From the NCBI GenBank assembly GCA_018715445.1, contig DVLP01000336.1, positions 1 through 18,454 on the forward strand: a stretch of DNA of 18,454 bases, given 5' to 3'. The stretch comes from Candidatus Avipropionibacterium avicola (GTDB taxonomy: Bacteria > Actinomycetota > Actinomycetes > Propionibacteriales > Propionibacteriaceae). Below, piece after piece: positions 1 through 6,060 of this stretch; the stretch's first letter is position 1; each line of letters begins with the position of its first letter. The notes beneath the pieces were generated by a model that saw only the letters and a program-made list of their open reading frames with translations, searched no databases and was not told the DNA's origin. A program made the translations under genes and the position numbers.

Positions 1-134
1 ACGGGCCGGGACCGGAGTCGGTCGAGCTGGGCCTGCCCGCCGATGCCCGTCAGGGTGCCTTGGCGGTGGCGGCCGGAGAGGCCCTGTGGCGCTCGGCGGA
101 GACCGGCGAGACGATCACGATCGACCTCGACTGA
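1..134 (+). CDS. C-terminal end of a probable Gfo/Idh/MocA-family oxidoreductase (partial)
   Basis: Only the last 43 or so codons are present; the reading frame enters at base 3 and stops at TGA 132-134. The tail reads ...ALWRSAETGETITIDLD. The pattern 'al.rSAetGe.v.i' is typical of the C-terminus of Gfo/Idh/MocA predicted NAD(P)-dependent dehydrogenases, where it closes the substrate-binding domain. The nucleotide-binding Rossmann part lies outside the window, so the assignment rests on this short tail and on knowledge of the family. The gene converges on the minus-strand YbjN gene, whose stop begins 8 bases further on. No terminator is visible in between. Confidence 0.45.
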   Translation, partial: GPGPESVELGLPADARQGALAVAAGEALWRSAETGETITIDLD

Positions 135-142
135 AGGCCGGG

Positions 143-601
143 TCACTGCTGGTCGGGCCGGAACCGTTCCCAGGTCTCGGGGAAGGCGAGGTTGAGTCGA
201 CCGAAGAACTCCTCGGCGGCGTCGAGCGATCCGTTGATGTGCAGGCGGAGCTGGTCGGTGGTGGCGCCGTGGGCGTAGTTCACGGTGTCCTCGGTGCGCA
301 CCAGCACGGCGCCGTCGTCATCGGTCTCGACATAGGTCTTGGGCCAGCGTTCGTCACAGTTCCAGGTGTTGCACATGTCCTGGGCGATGGCGTAGTCGTC
401 CTCGGCCAGCTCACCGTGCCACATCCCTTGCACGCAGAGGATCTCGTCGGACATGCCCCGCAGCAGGAAGTGCATGGTGCCGTACTGCCAGGCACCCCAG
501 ATGTCACCGTCGTCGTCGACCTCGTAGGCGTAGTCCTCGCCCTGGAGGATGATCGCCACCCGGTCCCAGGTCAGGGGTGTGACGACCTCGTCCCCACTCA
601 T
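143..601 (-). CDS. YbjN-domain protein (second of a tandem pair)
   Basis: A 152-residue protein related over its whole length to the product of the gene just upstream. Shared features are a central D-D-D-G-D-[IV] turn, a [FY]xFL[LV]RG strand, [MV]QG.W.G.LAE.DY, the C-N.WN....WP..YV segment and the ending FPE.WER. These are marks of the YbjN / type III chaperone-like fold common in Actinobacteria, which has no known enzymatic residues. The ATG at 599-601 overlaps the stop of the upstream paralogue (ATGA), with an SD-like GGGAGCGG inside that gene, so the two are probably translationally coupled. The frame stays open 63 codons further upstream, but only as an overlap with the paralogue. It is the last gene of the Ku operon. 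Its function is unknown; peptide or partner binding is only a fold-based suggestion. Confidence 0.85.
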   Translation of the reverse strand: MSGDEVVTPLTWDRVAIILQGEDYAYEVDDDGDIWGAWQYGTMHFLLRGMSDEILCVQGMWHGELAEDDYAIAQDMCNTWNCDERWPKTYVETDDDGAVLVRTEDTVNYAHGATTDQLRLHINGSLDAAEEFFGRLNLAFPETWERFRPDQQ

Positions 602-1056
602 CGGACCCGCTCCCAGACCTCGGGGAAGGCATCGGCGGCCTGTTCGAACAACTGGAGCGAACCCATCAGGGCTCCGATGATGTGCTGGTCCAGTTGGGCA
701 TCGGTCAGGCCGTGCTCGTAGTCGACCGCATGCTCGACCCGGAGCCAGACGTTGCCGTTGTCGTCCCGGTTCACGTACGCCGTCGGCCACAGCTTCTGCT
801 CGTTCCAGGCATTGCAGATCTCCTGGGTCATCAGGTAGTCGCTCTCGGCCAGTGCACCGCGCCAGACCCCTTGCATGATGAAGATCTCGGAGAACTCACC
901 ACGGACCAGGAAGTAGAAGAAGCCCAGGTCCCACTCCCCGGCGACGTCACCGTCGTCGTCGATGAAGTGGGAGAACTCCAAGCGGTCCAGGGACTGCTCG
1001 ATCCGGTCGCGGCTCAGGGGCGGCAGTGTCGATCCACTGTGGTGGGTGGCGGTCAT
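598..1056 (-). CDS. YbjN-domain protein (first of a tandem pair)
   Basis: A 152-residue YbjN-like protein. After a short unrelated start (MTATHHSGSTLPP), the core aligns with its downstream neighbour: FIDDDGDVAGEWD, FYFLVRGEFSEIFIMQGVWRG, ALAESDYLMTQEICNAWN, WPTAYV and FPEVWERVR. The high content of acidic and aromatic residues and the absence of signal peptide or membrane segments suggest a soluble cytoplasmic protein. The ATG (1054-1056) begins only 3 bases after the Ku stop codon, and the gene ends in a 4-base overlap with the next one, so the three genes appear to be one transcript. The pair most likely arose by tandem duplication followed by divergence. Their presence behind Ku does not by itself prove a role in DNA repair. 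Confidence 0.85.
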   Translation of the reverse strand: MTATHHSGSTLPPLSRDRIEQSLDRLEFSHFIDDDGDVAGEWDLGFFYFLVRGEFSEIFIMQGVWRGALAESDYLMTQEICNAWNEQKLWPTAYVNRDDNGNVWLRVEHAVDYEHGLTDAQLDQHIIGALMGSLQLFEQAADAFPEVWERVR

Positions 1057-1059
1057 CGC

Positions 1060-1929
1060 TCAGCTGGCCTTCTTCGACTTCTTCGCCGACTTCGACTTCG
1101 TGGCAGCCGGCTTCTTCTCCGTCGCCTTCTCGTCGTCGCCTCCAGCACGACGCTTCTTCGCCGCATCGACCGAGGCTCGCAGCGCAGCGACCAGGTCGAC
1201 CACCTCGGCCTGGGACGGCTCGTCCTCGCTCTCCTGCGGGGCGGGCATCCCACTGAGCTTGGCCTCGATGACCTCCTCCAGCGCTGTGCGGTAGGCATCG
1301 GAGTAGTTCTCCGGCTCGAAGTCACCGGCCAGGGCGTCGATGAAGCTGGTGGCCATCGACACCTCGGCGTCCGAGACGGTGACGTCGGCCGGCGGCTCGG
1401 CGAACTCACCGTCACGCACCTCGTCGGGCCACAGCATGGTGTGCATCCGCAGCACACCGTCGACCGGACGGATCAGGGCCAGGGACTCCTTCTGGCGCAA
1501 CGCCACCTTGACCAGGGCCCACTGGCCGGTCTTCTCCAGGGCGTCGCGCAGCAGGACGTACGGCTTGGTGCCCGGCCCGTCGGCGGACAGGAAGTAGGTC
1601 TTGGCGAAGTAGGTGGGGTCGATCTGGTCGGAGGGGACGAACTGGACCACCTCGACCGACTTGGTGGTCGGCAACGGGACCTGCTCGAAGTCCTCCCCCT
1701 CGAGGACCACCATCCGGCCGTCGGGAAGCTCGTAGCCCTTGGCGATCTCGCCGTAGGCGACCTCCTCGCCACAGACCTCGCAGACGCGCTTGTACTTGAT
1801 CCGGCCCTCGTCCTTGGCGTGGACCTGACGGAAGCGGAGGTCCTTCTCCTCGGTGGCGGTGAACAACTTGACGGGGATCGTCACCAACCCGAAGGAGATG
1901 GCCCCCTTCCAGATTGACCGTGGTGCCAT
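1060..1929 (-). CDS. ku: Ku protein, non-homologous end-joining
   Basis: Bacterial Ku, 289 residues, close to the family's usual 270-340. It begins with the signature MAPRSIWKGAISFGLVTIPVKL and continues with VCEVCGEEV...IAKGYE, LP....VEVVQFVP, DP.YF.KTY.L and the ring-core helices RTGQWALVKVALRQKESLALIRP-like (around residues 165-185). The protein forms a homodimer that threads onto DNA ends and recruits the ligase LigD; no ligD is present in this window. Residues 257-289 are a Lys/Ala/Ser-rich tail (KKPAATKSKSAKKSKK), like the basic extended tails of mycobacterial Ku that bind DNA. The ATG at 1927-1929 is the only sensible start, although no Shine-Dalgarno sequence is evident. It sits 24 bases after the DUF6912-like gene and 3 bases before the first YbjN gene. 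Confidence 0.96.
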   Translation of the reverse strand: MAPRSIWKGAISFGLVTIPVKLFTATEEKDLRFRQVHAKDEGRIKYKRVCEVCGEEVAYGEIAKGYELPDGRMVVLEGEDFEQVPLPTTKSVEVVQFVPSDQIDPTYFAKTYFLSADGPGTKPYVLLRDALEKTGQWALVKVALRQKESLALIRPVDGVLRMHTMLWPDEVRDGEFAEPPADVTVSDAEVSMATSFIDALAGDFEPENYSDAYRTALEEVIEAKLSGMPAPQESEDEPSQAEVVDLVAALRASVDAAKKRRAGGDDEKATEKKPAATKSKSAKKSKKAS

Positions 1930-1953
1930 GGCGTCAGTCTGCCACGGACCGTC

Positions 1954-2448
1954 TCACCAGTCGGTCGCCTCGCCGAGCCCGTACCAGCCGAGGTCGTGGT
2001 CCTCGGAGAACTGCGCCACCACCGGGTCGTCCCAGGCTTGGGCCACCGTACGGCCTCGCGCAGCGTCGCGGGCCGGCCCGGGATCGACCTGCGGATCGTC
2101 GGCGAAGAGCGCCCGCACGCGGTCCAGATCGATCGAGGACACCTCGACCTCCCCCAGGCTCGAGTCCGCCCGGGGGCGGCCGTCGGTGCCGGCCACGGCG
2201 ATCACGATGCGTCGTTCGTCCCGGTCGACCTCCAGGGTGAGGGCCGCGACCCCGGCCACCGACTGGGCAGCGAAGACCGCATCCTCGTCCTCGTCGGGAC
2301 CGAACTCCCCCCAGGCCCGCAGCGCCGGGGTGACGCCGTGACCGACCAGCGGCCCGGGGAGCTGGCGACGGGTCAACAACTCGCGCCACTGCTGCAACCC
2401 GAGCGGGACGAAGACCGCATCCTCGGCACCGGCGGTGTCCCTGCTCAT
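1954..2448 (-). CDS. DUF6912-like conserved actinobacterial protein
   Basis: A 164-residue soluble protein. I recognise the pattern of the actinobacterial family now called DUF6912: an N-terminal VFVPLGLQQWRELL strand-helix, VTPALRAWGE followed by an acidic 'DEDEDAVFAAQ' stretch, a central beta core with LEVDRDERRIVIAV, the segment VSSIDLDRVRALFADD, and a C-terminal WDDPVVAQFSEDHDLGWYG. The biochemical function is unknown. The start chosen is ATG 2446-2448, which has a strong AGGAGGAG Shine-Dalgarno sequence and overlaps the acyltransferase stop as ATGA; the frame is open 18 codons further upstream, without an SD. The coupling puts it in one operon with the acyltransferase upstream and Ku downstream. 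The family name is from memory, so confidence in it is lower than in the gene itself. Confidence 0.8.
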   Translation of the reverse strand: MSRDTAGAEDAVFVPLGLQQWRELLTRRQLPGPLVGHGVTPALRAWGEFGPDEDEDAVFAAQSVAGVAALTLEVDRDERRIVIAVAGTDGRPRADSSLGEVEVSSIDLDRVRALFADDPQVDPGPARDAARGRTVAQAWDDPVVAQFSEDHDLGWYGLGEATDW

Positions 2449-3854
2449 CGTGTCTCCTCCTGTGCGGCGTCCACCAGTTCGGTGACCGCATCGGCCAAGC
2501 ATCCTGCCAGCGCATCGAGGTCGGCGACCGCGTCCCGGTCACCGGTCAGCCCGAAGCTCACCGTGCCGTTGTAGGAGGTCACCCCGATGGACAACAGGTG
2601 ACCCGGTGGCAGGGGCACCACGGGACGACTGCTGACCAGCGTCGCCGTACCGACGTACAGCGGTGCCTGCGGACCGGGGGCGTTGGTGACCATGACGTCG
2701 TAGCGCCGTCGTACCGACTCCTGGCCGGCCCGTACGCCCAGCAGGTGCAGGGTGGCCGGCGCGAGACCGGCGATCTCGGCCAGCGTCCGGGCATCGACCG
2801 CCCGTCCGGTGTCCTTGTGGGCCCGGGTGCTGATGGCGATCTGGTGCACCCGCATCACGGGCTGGGGTTCGCCGATCGGCAGCGCGGTCAGGTGCGGAGC
2901 GACCCGACATCCCAGCGACGACGGTTCGTTGCCGTCGTCGACCACGCTCATCGGCACCAGCGCCTGGACGGTGTCGATCCGTGACTGGCGCAGGTGCAGC
3001 CACCCCCGCAGCCCGCCGGCGATGATGGCCAGCACCACGTCGTTGATGGTGTGCCCGACCCGGTCGCGGACGTCGCGCAGCACGGCGAGGTCGGCCTCCA
3101 CCACCGCGTGACGACGCTGCTGGGACGCACTGCCCAGGAAGACCGAGGAGCCCGCCGGCGCCGTACCGAGCAGGGCCGCGGAGGCGAGATCGCCCAGGGC
3201 GCCGCCGACGCCTCCGGTGGCCTCGCCGACCGCGACAGCGGTGCCGAGCACCGAGGTCACCCCGCGTTGCAGGTCCTCGATCACGATGCCGGGACGGTTC
3301 ACCCGGGCGGCTGCTGCCCCGACGAGCAGGTCCAACGGGCTCGGCTCCGGGCCGGGACGCCAGTCCTGACCGGTCGCGACCGGCTGCGGAGTCTCGTCGA
3401 ACAGCACCTGAGTGAGGTCGACGGTGTCGCCCCCGTCGACCAGTGCGAGGTGGGTCTTGGCGACCAGGGCCATCCGGTCGTCGACAAGGCCCTCGACCAG
3501 GTACAGCTCCCACAGTGGTCGGTTGCGGTCGATCCGGCGCGACATGATCCGGTCGCAGAACTCGTTGAGCTGGTCCATGGTGCCCGGCCGGGGCAGCGCA
3601 GAGCGGCGGACGTGGAAGTCGAGGTCGAAATGTGCGTCGTCGACCCAGACCGGGGCCGACACCCCACCGGGGACCGTGCGCACCCGCTGGCGGAACCGGG
3701 GGACGTAGGCGATCCGTTCGCTGACCAGTTCCCGCAACTGGTGATGGTCGAATCCTGGCCCGGGATCAAGGACGTGGACCTGTCCGACATGGGCCGGGTG
3801 TCGGGGACTGTCGAGCCCCAGCAGCGCCACCTCGGCACGGGTCAGCGGTTCCAT
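2445..3854 (-). CDS. WS/DGAT-family O-acyltransferase with altered catalytic motif
   Basis: A 469-residue protein of the bifunctional wax ester synthase / diacylglycerol acyltransferase family, which makes storage triacylglycerol or wax esters from acyl-CoA. Visible family marks are the N-terminal L[ST]..[ED]...L, FRQRV around 54-58, NRPLWELYLVEGL (111-123), ND (271-272, in NDVVLAIIAGGLRGWL) and NAPGP (391-395). The active-site motif HHxxxDG is HLALVDG (135-141) here. In this family and in the related chloramphenicol acetyltransferases the second His is the general base, and here it is Leu136 (codon CTC, bases 3447-3449). The protein may therefore be inactive, altered in reaction, or active by another residue. 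Length and all other motifs are intact, so it is not an obvious pseudogene. It is the first gene of the Ku operon. Confidence 0.9.
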   Translation of the reverse strand: MEPLTRAEVALLGLDSPRHPAHVGQVHVLDPGPGFDHHQLRELVSERIAYVPRFRQRVRTVPGGVSAPVWVDDAHFDLDFHVRRSALPRPGTMDQLNEFCDRIMSRRIDRNRPLWELYLVEGLVDDRMALVAKTHLALVDGGDTVDLTQVLFDETPQPVATGQDWRPGPEPSPLDLLVGAAAARVNRPGIVIEDLQRGVTSVLGTAVAVGEATGGVGGALGDLASAALLGTAPAGSSVFLGSASQQRRHAVVEADLAVLRDVRDRVGHTINDVVLAIIAGGLRGWLHLRQSRIDTVQALVPMSVVDDGNEPSSLGCRVAPHLTALPIGEPQPVMRVHQIAISTRAHKDTGRAVDARTLAEIAGLAPATLHLLGVRAGQESVRRRYDVMVTNAPGPQAPLYVGTATLVSSRPVVPLPPGHLLSIGVTSYNGTVSFGLTGDRDAVADLDALAGCLADAVTELVDAAQEETR

Positions 3855-3860
3855 GGCCCT

Positions 3861-3866
3861 ACCGTA
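3861..3866 (-). promoter_or_regulatory. Candidate -10 element of the acyltransferase-Ku operon
   Basis: On the minus strand TACGGT (a TANNNT match) is followed by six bases and then the ATG of the acyltransferase. In Actinobacteria this spacing would place the transcript start at or next to the start codon, giving a leaderless mRNA. No clear -35 is visible. An AGGG lies between, too close to the ATG for a normal Shine-Dalgarno site. Confidence 0.4.
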
Positions 3867-3938
3867 GCGTCACGCCCGGGAACCCCAGCCCCCCGTGGTT
3901 CGTAGATCGTTCAGGACCCATTCGACACAGAAGGTGAC

Positions 3939-5246
3939 ATGACGCCCATCCCCATGCACGGGATCGCTTCTCGGCAGGACCTCCCACTCCCCTTCGAGTA
4001 CGTCGTGGCCGGCGCGATCATTGCCCTACTGGTGTCCTTCGTCCTGATGTTCTTCGGCTGGCCGCAGCGGCGCTACCGTGAGCGCACCGGTCGGCGGCTG
4101 GGTCGGGTCCCCACGCCGGTCGTGTGGTTGGGCCGGATCGTGGTGCTGGCGATCTATGCGCTGGCCGCCCTGGCCCTGATCGGCGGGGAGGACCGCCTGA
4201 CCAACCCGATCTTCGGCTTCGTGTTCGCCGTGGTCTGGGTCGGACTGGTCCCGCTGTCGGCGCTCTTCGGACCGGTCTGGAGCGTGCTCAACCCGATCCG
4301 GACGATCCATCGGGGCCTGAGTGCCCTGCTGCGGGTCAAGCCCGAGGAAGGACTGTTTGCCCTGCCGGCCCGCCTCGGGGTCTGGCCGGCGACGCTCGGA
4401 TTGTTCGCCTTCGCCTTCTTCGAGTTGGTGCAGCCGGGGCGCACGACGCTGCCGGTGATGCGGCTGTACGTCGCGGTCTGGTTCGTGGTGCTGATCGTCG
4501 GCGCCGTGCTCTTCGGCAGCCGGTGGATCGCCGCGGCCGATCCCTTCGAGGCCTACGCCTCGACGGTGGCGGCCGGTGCGCCACTGCAGCCGACCAAGGA
4601 CGGCGCCGTGCAGCTGATGAGCCCCCTGGCCGCCCTGTCCACATGGAAGCCGCCACCGGGCACGGCCGGCGTGGTGTGCGTGCTGCTCGGATCGACTGCG
4701 TTCGACAGCTTCGCCAACACCTCGTGGTGGGTGCGCCGGATCCAGGACTCGACCCTGCCGTACGAGATCTGGGGCACCGGCGGGCTGGTGGTGCTGACCC
4801 TGATCGTGGCGGTGAGCTTCGTCGCGGCCTGTGTCGCGATGGCCCCGGTGAGCCGCAAGGGCGTCACGCTCGCCGCCCTGCCGCGGTTGATGGCGCCCTC
4901 GGTGGCGCCGATCCTGGTCGGCTATGCCGTCGCGCACTACCTGACCCTGCTGATCATCGAGGGCCAGCGGACCTTCATCAACCTGTCCGACCCGTTGGGC
5001 CTGGGCTGGAACCTGTTCGGGACGGCCGAGCTGGGGGTCAACACCGCCATGGTGATGAATCCGGTGCCGATCGCGATCATGCAGGCGGTGGCCATCGTCG
5101 GAGGCCACATCGTCGGCATCGTGATCGCCCACGAGCGCTCCCTGGCGATCCTGCGCTCGGACCGGACGGTACGGGGTCAGGTGCCGATGCTGGCGGTGAT
5201 GGTCTGCTACACCATCGCCGGACTGTTGCTGTTGTTCTCCCCCTGA
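3939..5246 (+). CDS. Conserved polytopic membrane protein
   Basis: A 435-residue integral membrane protein with about ten predicted hydrophobic segments (roughly residues 20-40, 61-82, 90-112, 147-165, 173-193, 242-258, 281-302, 320-341, 373-396 and 414-433). The N-terminus carries HGIASRQDLPLPF before the first helix, a conserved opening of this actinobacterial family. Other likely conserved points are LFGPVWSVLNPI, STAFDSF (252-258), AHYLTLLIIEGQ (332-343), GLGWNLFGT and the His-bearing GGHIVGIVIAHER (388-400). As I recall, some databases call such proteins 'fenitrothion hydrolase'; nothing visible here supports that activity. ATG 3939 has AGAAGG five bases upstream. It is divergent from the acyltransferase operon and 171 bases before the Rv3235-like gene. 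No function is assigned. Confidence 0.88.
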   Translation: MTPIPMHGIASRQDLPLPFEYVVAGAIIALLVSFVLMFFGWPQRRYRERTGRRLGRVPTPVVWLGRIVVLAIYALAALALIGGEDRLTNPIFGFVFAVVWVGLVPLSALFGPVWSVLNPIRTIHRGLSALLRVKPEEGLFALPARLGVWPATLGLFAFAFFELVQPGRTTLPVMRLYVAVWFVVLIVGAVLFGSRWIAAADPFEAYASTVAAGAPLQPTKDGAVQLMSPLAALSTWKPPPGTAGVVCVLLGSTAFDSFANTSWWVRRIQDSTLPYEIWGTGGLVVLTLIVAVSFVAACVAMAPVSRKGVTLAALPRLMAPSVAPILVGYAVAHYLTLLIIEGQRTFINLSDPLGLGWNLFGTAELGVNTAMVMNPVPIAIMQAVAIVGGHIVGIVIAHERSLAILRSDRTVRGQVPMLAVMVCYTIAGLLLLFSP

Positions 5247-5250
5247 CGCC

Positions 5251-5267
5251 ACACCGGAGGGCGGTGT
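5251..5267 (+). terminator. Terminator-like stem-loop after the membrane protein gene
   Basis: ACACCG (5251-5256), loop GAGGG, CGGTGT (5262-5267): a 6-bp stem starting four bases after the stop codon and followed by TGTTGTCC, which is only mildly T-rich. It is placed as expected for a terminator, but its right arm also belongs to the first copy of the tandem repeat that follows. Confidence 0.45.
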
Positions 5268-5320
5268 TGTCCGACCCGCTCCCGGTGTTGTCCGGTGGGT
5301 CCCGTTGTTGTCCGGTGGGT
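5260..5320. repeat. Tandem repeat, about 20-base unit, 2.5-3 copies
   Basis: Two adjacent 20-base units (5281-5300 and 5301-5320) differ at one position; the unit is CCCG[G/T]TGTTGTCCGGTGGGT. A third, partial copy of the core GGTGTTGTCCG lies at 5263-5273. The three cores start 21 and 20 bases apart, close to two helical turns, so they would lie on one face of the DNA. The repeat sits between two plus-strand genes, 98 bases ahead of the Rv3235-like start. It could be a binding-site array or a slippage product. Confidence 0.7.
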
Positions 5321-5366
5321 CTCGGGCCTGTGCGCGGCGGTACGGGATCGGTGAGGGTTGGCCGCA

Positions 5367-5386
5367 GGTGCCCGGACCCGGGCACC
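5367..5386. promoter_or_regulatory. Strong GC inverted repeat upstream of the Rv3235-like gene
   Basis: GGTGCCCGG, a 2-base centre AC, then CCGGGCACC: a perfect 9-bp inverted repeat. As RNA it can fold with eight GC-rich pairs and a GACC tetraloop. It ends 31 bases before the GTG start of the next gene. It could be an operator for a dimeric regulator, a leader hairpin, or a terminator without a T tract. Confidence 0.5.
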
Positions 5387-5417
5387 GGCACCCTGCCACC
5401 GCTGCCGGAGGTTCTCA

Positions 5418-5909
5418 GTGACGATCGCCATCCCTGCCGCCCGACCCATCGCCGCCTCCTTGGCCGATCCGCTGCGGGCCCGTCGCCAACCCACCCTCTT
5501 CGACGCGGACACGACCACGAACGCGACGTCGCCGGGGCAGCGCCCGACCCGCTCCGACGCGGCCGCTCACACCCGGGTGCGACAGTTCGCCGTGGTCACG
5601 CTGGAGGTGTTGGCCGGGCTGCGCCCGCCCAACCAGCTGACCCGCTGGACGACCGAGTCGGTGCAGTCGGTGGTGAGCCTGGCGGCCCGTCGGGGCGGCG
5701 TGCCGCGGCTGCACTTGGCCTCGGTGCACTGCCAACGCCCCCACCCCAGGGTGATCGAGGCGTCCTTGCGGGTGGTGGTCGCTCGCCGCTCCATCGCGAT
5801 GGCCTGTCAGCTCCGACTGGTGAAGGGGCGCTGGGTCTGCACGGCCTGGGAGTACCGGCCGGCCGATCTGCAGGCGGCGACCCGGGCGGAAGGGTCCAAT
5901 CAGCTGTGA
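5418..5909 (+). CDS. Rv3235-family protein
   Basis: A 163-residue small protein. The N-terminal 45 or so residues are low-complexity (Ala, Arg, Pro, Thr). The rest matches the actinobacterial Rv3235 family: RVRQFAVVTLEVLAGLRPPNQLTRWTT, then V.R.H.....V..C.RPHPRVIEASLRVVVA-type strands, and RLVKGRWVCTAWE near the C-terminus. The fold resembles a small alpha+beta domain and no catalytic residues are known. The start chosen is GTG 5418-5420, because GGAGG (5407-5411) lies six bases upstream; an in-frame TTG at 5358 has no such site and would translate through the GC hairpin at 5367-5386. In mycobacteria the family member lies in the wider secA1 region, but here it lies between a membrane protein and a sigma factor gene. 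Its role is unknown. Confidence 0.8.
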   Translation: MTIAIPAARPIAASLADPLRARRQPTLFDADTTTNATSPGQRPTRSDAAAHTRVRQFAVVTLEVLAGLRPPNQLTRWTTESVQSVVSLAARRGGVPRLHLASVHCQRPHPRVIEASLRVVVARRSIAMACQLRLVKGRWVCTAWEYRPADLQAATRAEGSNQL

Positions 5910-5918
5910 CGCGGGTCA

Positions 5919-5947
5919 CCGATCAGGGCAGTGTCGACCCTGATCGG
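5919..5947 (+). terminator. Stem-loop after the Rv3235-like gene
   Basis: CCGATCAGGG (5919-5928), a 9-base loop, and CCCTGATCGG (5938-5947) form a perfect 10-bp stem nine bases after the stop codon. Position and strength suit a terminator; no T tract follows, which is common in GC-rich Actinobacteria. Both arms contain the TCAGGG/CCCTGA hexamer that recurs in the following bases, so a regulatory role is also possible. Confidence 0.6.
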
Positions 5948-5992
5948 GCCACCCCTGAGGCCTCAGGGTCGATCTTCAGGGTCTTCTCAGGG
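5923..5992. repeat. Cluster of six TCAGGG/CCCTGA hexamers ahead of the sigma factor gene
   Basis: TCAGGG or its complement begins at 5923, 5938, 5953, 5963, 5976 and 5987. The copies at 5953 and 5963 form a perfect 16-base palindrome, CCCTGAGGCCTCAGGG (5953-5968). The later two are direct repeats in TCAGGGTC / TCAGGGAG context. Six copies in 70 bases, with spacings of 15, 15, 10, 13 and 11 bases, is well above chance and suggests an operator array in the sigma factor promoter. Confidence 0.6.
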
Positions 5993-6014
5993 AGTTCGTG
6001 GCATCCTTTTGGGC

Positions 6015-6048
6015 CTCTCGTGCGTTGAAGTGGGTGAAGGCACGAGAG
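6015..6048 (+). promoter_or_regulatory. Leader hairpin abutting the sigma factor ribosome binding site
   Basis: CTCTCGTGC (6015-6023), a 16-base loop, and GCACGAGAG (6040-6048) form a perfect 9-bp stem. The ribosome binding site GAGAGGGG (6046-6053) overlaps the 3' arm by three bases, and the ATG follows at 6061. If transcribed, this structure could limit ribosome access, as in known structured sigma factor leaders. That it acts this way is inference. Confidence 0.5.
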
Positions 6049-6060
6049 AGGGGAACCATC

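Noticed and set aside
602..790. N-terminal extension of the second YbjN protein
   Set aside because: It would overlap its paralogue for 63 codons; the coupled ATG at 601 gives equal lengths to both paralogues.
3855..3938. GAACC/GGTTC arms as a possible LexA (SOS) box for the Ku operon
   Set aside because: The half-sites are 12 bases apart; the actinobacterial SOS box needs GAAC and GTTC four bases apart.
4026..5399. A 457-codon minus-strand frame opposite the membrane protein
   Set aside because: Gln/His/Arg-rich shadow; the plus strand encodes a clear multi-helix membrane protein.
4124..6028. A 634-codon open frame crossing the membrane protein and Rv3235-like genes
   Set aside because: It spans two genes in another frame, crosses the hairpins and repeats, and has an Arg/Gly/Pro-rich low-complexity translation without domain features.
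5998..6060. Upstream GTG start for the sigma factor
   Set aside because: No ribosome binding site; the extension does not look like sigma factor sequence and would be encoded by the leader hairpin, while ATG 6061 has GAGAGGGG.
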